Source: Bacteroides gallinarum DSM 18171 = JCM 13658
Lineage (GTDB): Bacteria; Bacteroidota; Bacteroidia; Bacteroidales; Bacteroidaceae
Reading direction: 5' to 3'
DNA length: 64,000 nucleotides
Assembly: GCF_000374365.1 (NCBI RefSeq)
Contig: NZ_KB894115.1
Span: 310,001 to 374,000, forward strand
Shown here: positions 60,480 through 64,000 of the stretch, one piece after another
How positions within the stretch are numbered: the stretch's first letter is position 1
How the letters are laid out: every line of letters starts with the position of its first letter
Program-made: the position numbers and the translations under genes
Notes under the pieces: model-generated
Database searches by the model: none
Told to the model about the DNA's origin: nothing
What the model saw: the letters and a program-made list of their open reading frames with translations, nothing else

Positions 60480-60944
60480 TTACTTTTCCGGACAAATAGG
60501 GATTTCCTTCTTAATGCTCTGTTCTAGCGAGATTAAAGTTTCCGTGGCAGTAACACCGGGAATTTCCTGCATCTTGTTGTTCAGTAAATCCATTAAGTGT
60601 TCGTTGTCGCGGGCATATACTTTAGTCAGCATGGTGTACGGGCCGGTGGTAAAATGACATTCCACTATTTCGGGAATTTTTTGCATCTCGGCAACGACCG
60701 CCTTGTACATAGAGCCTTTTTCCAATTTGATTCCTACATAAGTACAAGTTCTGTACCCCAGGGATTTGGGGTTTACATGATAACCGGAGCCGACAATGAC
60801 CCCCAAATCAATCAGGCGCTGTACACGTTGGTGAATGGCAGCACGCGATACACCGCATTCGGCAGCTACATCCTTAAAAGGAATACGGGCATTTTGGGAA
60901 ATGATTTCCAATATCTGCCGGTCGAGATTGTCTATTTTTTCCAT
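60480..60944 (-). CDS. Lrp/AsnC-family transcriptional regulator
   Basis: A 154-aa regulator. The N-terminal HTH (LDRQILEIISQNARIPFKDVAAECGVSRAAIHQRVQRLIDLGVIVGSGYHVN) and the C-terminal RAM/AsnC ligand-binding domain (TCTYVGIKLEKGSMYKAVVAEMQKIPEIVECHFTTGPYTMLTKVYARDNEHLMDLLNNKMQEIPGVTATETLISLEQ) are complete. It likely responds to an amino acid. A -7 box (60987-60994) lies 43 bp upstream, and flanking hairpins isolate the gene. Confidence 0.92.
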   Translation of the reverse strand: MEKIDNLDRQILEIISQNARIPFKDVAAECGVSRAAIHQRVQRLIDLGVIVGSGYHVNPKSLGYRTCTYVGIKLEKGSMYKAVVAEMQKIPEIVECHFTTGPYTMLTKVYARDNEHLMDLLNNKMQEIPGVTATETLISLEQSIKKEIPICPEK

Positions 60945-60986
60945 AATAGTAAATAAGTAAAGTTCTTGTTGTTATCAAATAGTAAG

Positions 60987-60994
60987 CAAATATA
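60987..60994 (-). promoter_or_regulatory. Promoter -7 box for lrp/asnC gene
   Basis: TATATTTG on the minus strand, 43 bases before the ATG. Confidence 0.55.
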
Positions 60995-61042
60995 GGGCTT
61001 TATTTTAATTTATCTATAAAATGGAAAGAAAAAAAGCATAAA

Positions 61043-61163
61043 AGTGATAAGGAGATAAAGTGATAGGACAATAAGGTGATAAAGTGACAAAGCGGCGGGG
61101 GCGATAGGATAATAAAACAACAGGACGGTAAAGTACGCTACCTTACCGTCCTGTCACTTTATC
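61043..61163. repeat. GTGATAA-type repeat tract with nested stems
   Basis: An AT-rich tract with loose 8-10 bp GTGATAAR units (61043-61090), a 12-bp inverted repeat GATAAAGTGACA (61078-61089)/TGTCACTTTATC (61152-61163) and an inner stem CAGGACGGTAA (61121-61131)/TTACCGTCCTG (61143-61153). The inner stem probably ends the leftward FKBP transcript. Confidence 0.6.
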
Positions 61164-61174
61164 GTATTATCGTT

Positions 61175-62038
61175 TTATTTCTCGATACCTACCAGTTCCA
61201 CTTCGAAAATCAGAGTAGAGAACGGTTTGATTTTGCTACCGGTTTCTCTTGCACCGTAAGCTAGCTCCTGCGGGATGTAAAGCTCCCACTTGGAACCTAC
61301 GGGCATCATGGTGAGAGCCTCAGTCCAACCTTTGATAACCTGGTTGGCACGGAATGTAGCGGGTTCTTTACGTTTGTAAGAGCTGTCGAACTCAGTTCCG
61401 TCAATCAGAGTACCTTTGTAATTTACTTTCACTTTGCTGGTATCGGCAGGGATTGCGCCGGTTCCCTTAGTGATAATCTTATATTGCAGGCCGCTCGGAG
61501 TAGTTACCACACCCTCTTTGCCCTTATTTTCCGCAAGGAATTTCTCGCCTGCCGCTTTGTTGTCGGCATATTTCTTTTCCAGCGCCTTCGTCTTTACGAC
61601 ATCCATTTGAGTCTGCATGAAACTCTGCGCCTCTTCTTTGGTCATGATACCTTTACCCACGACTCCGGCAACGAAACCTGCCAACAGGTTCTCACGGCTG
61701 ATAGTCTGTGTGGAGTCCCCGCTGAAAATCTGCTGGTTGAAACCCTCTACCCATTGCTTGCTCACCATTTGCCCGATTTGCAGGCCGGCCATGTAAGCTA
61801 CATCTTTCTTATCGATTTTCGTTGCACCTTCGTTGAAACCCTTGATGAATTCCGTCATCTGGGTAGAATCGATACCTTGCTGTGCAAGATACTGTTCCAG
61901 ACCTTCGGTACGTGCCATACCGATAGCGTAAGATAATGAGTCGATGTCCGTTTTCAAGTCGGCTTTCGGACTTTGTGCAGTACAAGAAGCCAAGCCGGCT
62001 GCTGCTGCAAGAGCCAAGATAAATGTTACTTTTTTCAT
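61175..62038 (-). CDS. FKBP-type peptidyl-prolyl isomerase lipoprotein (FkpA/Mip-like)
   Basis: A 287-aa exported isomerase. Signal with lipobox LASC (Cys19), an N-terminal helical dimerisation region (DSLSYAIGMARTEGLEQYL ... KKDVAYMAGLQIGQMV), and a C-terminal FKBP domain (PSGLQYKIITKGTGAIPADTSKVKVNYKGTLIDGTEFDSSYKRKEPATFRANQVIKGWTEALTMMPVGSKWELYIPQELAYGAR). It probably assists folding of envelope proteins. The paralog upstream is only 13 bp away in the same direction, so they form an operon. Confidence 0.92.
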   Translation of the reverse strand: MKKVTFILALAAAAGLASCTAQSPKADLKTDIDSLSYAIGMARTEGLEQYLAQQGIDSTQMTEFIKGFNEGATKIDKKDVAYMAGLQIGQMVSKQWVEGFNQQIFSGDSTQTISRENLLAGFVAGVVGKGIMTKEEAQSFMQTQMDVVKTKALEKKYADNKAAGEKFLAENKGKEGVVTTPSGLQYKIITKGTGAIPADTSKVKVNYKGTLIDGTEFDSSYKRKEPATFRANQVIKGWTEALTMMPVGSKWELYIPQELAYGARETGSKIKPFSTLIFEVELVGIEK

Positions 62039-62051
62039 TTTGCTTTTAAGA

Positions 62052-62645
62052 TTATTTATTTAATACTTTAAGTAGTTCCACTTCAAAAATAAGCGTGCTG
62101 TGTGGAGGAATCATTTCACCTGCCCCTTGTGCGCCATAAGCCAGCTCGCTGGGGATGTACAACTTCCATTTGGCGCCCTCGGGCATCAGTTGCAGGGCTT
62201 CCACCCAGCCCGGAATAACCTGGTTTACGCCGAAGATAGCGGGCTGTCCGCGTTTGATAGAGCTGTCGAACAACGTCCCGTCAATCAGCGTACCTTCGTA
62301 GTGGCATTGCACTTGGTCGGTAGCCTTGGCATATGTGCCTACATTACCTTCGCTGATAACCTCGTATTGGAGTCCGCTGGGCAGAGTTACCACTCCCGGG
62401 CGTTTTTTATTCTCCTCGAGGAACTTCCTGCCCTGCTCGATGTTGGCAGCATTCATTTTCTGTTCCAGTTCTTCGAAATATTTGTTTACTATTTCGCGGG
62501 CTTCCGTGTGGCTGATAACCGTTTGGTTGCCTTCCAATACATCCGTGATTGCTTGTGCGAAGTCATTTACTGCAATGCCCTTAGCACCCATACTTAAAAG
62601 ATTCTGACCTATACCGAGGCCGATAGCATAACTGAATTTATCCAT
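62052..62645 (-). CDS. FKBP-type peptidyl-prolyl isomerase
   Basis: A 197-aa paralog of its neighbour without a signal peptide: it starts MDKFSYAIGLGIGQNLL, so it is probably cytosolic. The N-terminal helical region and the FKBP core (VQCHYEGTLIDGTLFDSSIKRGQPAIFGVNQVIPGWVEALQLMPEGAKWKLYIPSELAYGAQGAGEMIPPHSTLIFEVELLKV) are complete. A -7 box (62707-62714) lies 62 bp upstream and serves both genes. Confidence 0.9.
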   Translation of the reverse strand: MDKFSYAIGLGIGQNLLSMGAKGIAVNDFAQAITDVLEGNQTVISHTEAREIVNKYFEELEQKMNAANIEQGRKFLEENKKRPGVVTLPSGLQYEVISEGNVGTYAKATDQVQCHYEGTLIDGTLFDSSIKRGQPAIFGVNQVIPGWVEALQLMPEGAKWKLYIPSELAYGAQGAGEMIPPHSTLIFEVELLKVLNK

Positions 62646-62706
62646 AAAAGATTTTGTTGGCGGCCGAAACGATTTCTTTTCCAGCCTATTGCAAATTAAC
62701 GAATGG

Positions 62707-62714
62707 CAAAAGTA
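62707..62714 (-). promoter_or_regulatory. Promoter -7 box for the FKBP operon
   Basis: TACTTTTG on the minus strand, 62 bases before the ATG at 62645. Confidence 0.5.
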
Positions 62715-62801
62715 CGTCTTTTATTTGAATGATTTTGTTTTTTTGAGATTAAAAAATCTTAGTAAGTGAAAATAACTTCTTTCTTTTTCGTGCATTATTC
62801 A

Positions 62802-62809
62802 TACATTTG
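62802..62809 (+). promoter_or_regulatory. Promoter -7 box for the sirtuin gene
   Basis: TACATTTG on the plus strand, 27 bases before the ATG at 62836. Confidence 0.55.
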
Positions 62810-62835
62810 CGTGGTTATACGAATCTTAAGGAGAT

Positions 62836-63540
62836 ATGAAGATGAAGAATTTGGTTGTTTTGTCCGGTGCGGGAATGAGTGCCGAGAGCGGCATCAGTAC
62901 TTTTCGCGATGCAGGCGGACTATGGGATAAGTATCCGGTGGAACAGGTTGCGACGCCTGAAGGATACGCCCGTAATCCGGAGCTGGTTATCGGCTTTTAT
63001 AACGAGCGCCGCAAACAATTGCTGGATGTAAAGCCGAATGCCGGACACATCGGACTTGCAGAGTTGGAAAAAGACTTCAATGTAACAGTCGTTACGCAGA
63101 ACGTGGACAACCTGCACGAGCGCGCCGGGAGCAAGCACGTCATTCATCTGCATGGTGAGCTGACGAAAGTCTGTTCCAGCCGCGACCCCTATAACCCCCA
63201 TTATATAAAAGAACTGAAACCGGATGAATATGAAGTGAAGTTGGGCGACAAGGCAGGCGACGGCAGTCAGCTCCGCCCCTTCATCGTTTGGTTCGGCGAG
63301 TCCGTGCCCCAGATTGAAACAGCTATCCGCTACGTAGAGAAAGCGGATATCTTTGTCATTATCGGCACTTCGATGAACGTCTATCCGGCGGCAGGACTGC
63401 TGAACTACGTGCCGCGTAATGCCGAAGTCTATCTGATTGACCCTAAACCGGTAGACACCCATTCCATGCGGCAGATACACGTAATTCAAAAAGGTGCATC
63501 GGAAGGGGTGGAAGAATTGCGGAAACAATTCTTAAGATGA
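62836..63540 (+). CDS. Zinc-less class III-like sirtuin (NAD-dependent deacylase)
   Basis: A 234-aa Sir2 protein. NAD-binding GAGMSAESGISTFRD, the TQNVDNLHERAG and HLHGEL motifs (catalytic His) and VWFGESVP are present. YNERR gives the YxxR pair of SIRT5/CobB desuccinylases, so deacylation of succinyl- or malonyl-lysine is likely. The protein has one Cys only, so the usual four-Cys zinc site is missing. It is preceded by GGAG and its own promoter, and no operon partner follows. Confidence 0.9.
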   Translation: MKMKNLVVLSGAGMSAESGISTFRDAGGLWDKYPVEQVATPEGYARNPELVIGFYNERRKQLLDVKPNAGHIGLAELEKDFNVTVVTQNVDNLHERAGSKHVIHLHGELTKVCSSRDPYNPHYIKELKPDEYEVKLGDKAGDGSQLRPFIVWFGESVPQIETAIRYVEKADIFVIIGTSMNVYPAAGLLNYVPRNAEVYLIDPKPVDTHSMRQIHVIQKGASEGVEELRKQFLR

Positions 63541-63617
63541 TTGCAGGTTTGCTTTGAAAAAGCTCCCGGCTTGCTTAATACCTTTAGCGGGCAAACCTCG
63601 TACCCACCTTTTTTCGT

Positions 63618-64000
63618 TTACTTCTTCAGTACAGCCCTTAGTAAAAACCAGCTATGATAAGCTACGGTGCTCAGCCAGCCATAGTGCCGCACCATGATAC
63701 GGAAGCGTTCCCGCAGCGACGCCTTCCGGTTGCGGGTAGTCATACCCTCGTCCAGATAATCTATTATCGTGAGGCGGGTATTGTGCAGTGTCCGCGCTTT
63801 CTTCATGATACGGATGCACCAGTCGAAATCGGAGGAGAAACGGTATTGCAGGTTGTACGGCTCAGCTAAAGAACGTTTGGCGAAAAACGCCTGGTGGCAG
63901 ACAAGCATCCCCTGCTTGAAACTTTTCCACGTCAGCACTTCCGGAGCGGAAAGCCGGCGCATACGCACAAAGTGCCCCTCTTTATCTACCAGAGCCGTTT
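63618..64000 (-). CDS. Family 2 glycosyltransferase, C-terminal part (cut by window edge)
   Basis: The open frame continues past the right edge at 64000, so the N-terminus is missing. The visible end has WKSFKQGMLVCHQAFFAKRSLAEPYNLQYRFSSDFDWCIRIMKKA, typical of the acceptor-binding region of GT2 enzymes, then a basic C-terminal helix pair (REFRIMVRHYGWLSTVAYHSWFLLRAVLKK-like). The Met at 63968 is internal, not the start. It may belong to a glycan or lipid-sugar cluster to the right. Confidence 0.72.
   Translation of the reverse strand, partial: TALVDKEGHFVRMRRLSAPEVLTWKSFKQGMLVCHQAFFAKRSLAEPYNLQYRFSSDFDWCIRIMKKARTLHNTRLTIIDYLDEGMTTRNRKASLRERFRIMVRHYGWLSTVAYHSWFLLRAVLKK

Overview
The window looks like a chromosomal segment of a Bacteroidales bacterium, most likely Bacteroides or a close relative. 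The evidence is the recurrent TAnnTTTG -7 promoter boxes (often with TTG/TTTG about 20 bases upstream), weak Shine-Dalgarno sequences, lipoprotein signal peptides, a DUF3575/DUF5119/fimbrillin fimbrial locus, a three-gene fumarate reductase operon, a TonB receptor with a CarboxypepD-like N-terminus, and a Bacteroidetes-type tyrosine integrase.

Layout. 0.2-11.7 kb: mostly leftward genes. An unknown protein and a lipoprotein come first, then a nearly gapless run that reads, in transcription order, cysE, a THUMP RNA methyltransferase, a dipeptidyl peptidase IV-like enzyme, purD, a polytopic membrane protein, a YqaA/DedA protein, mnmD, and a zinc-type ABC binding protein and ATPase. 12-22 kb: cysK (divergent from cysE), a flavin-binding PPOX protein, RNase R, an epimerase/PAP2 pair, dusB, and the U32 peptidase, thioesterase and dprA genes. 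22.3-26.7 kb: a candidate small RNA gene, a fimbrial operon and an AraC regulator. 26.9-31.4 kb: frdCAB followed by a second, paralogous AraC regulator. 31.5-46.4 kb: PAP2 phosphatase, S41 protease, coaD, parE, a GNAT enzyme, a phosphoesterase with a TonB receptor, a THUMP-like methyltransferase, a VanX-type dipeptidase, a LiaF-like/LytTR pair and a small membrane protein.

46.98-59.85 kb is a visibly more AT-rich integrative element inserted in the 3' half of a tRNA-Met(CAT) gene. It is bounded by 45-bp direct repeats, carries 20-bp arm-type repeats near both ends, and leaves the displaced tRNA 3' end and its old terminator on the left. It encodes an Xre/ImmA-like peptidase/PIN module, a tyrosine integrase, a cargo block, an excisionase-like HTH protein, a D5/P4-type helicase and a BT4734/PriCT-type primase. 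No relaxase or structural phage gene was seen, so it resembles a satellite-like or mobilisable island. The cargo block is the most novel part. A roughly 250-nt region with strong nested pairing (candidate structured RNA) precedes a six-gene operon: an unknown protein, an EcsC-TerB fusion, two membrane-anchored proteins that share a 216-bp, nearly identical C-terminal module, and two further membrane proteins. A stand-alone unknown gene and a large inverted repeat follow. A decayed integrase lies just outside the left att site, suggesting an earlier insertion at the same place.

59.8-64 kb returns to ordinary chromosome: the tRNA, a DUF4491 membrane protein, an Lrp/AsnC regulator, two FKBP-type prolyl isomerases, a zinc-less sirtuin, and the 3' end of a family 2 glycosyltransferase cut by the window edge.
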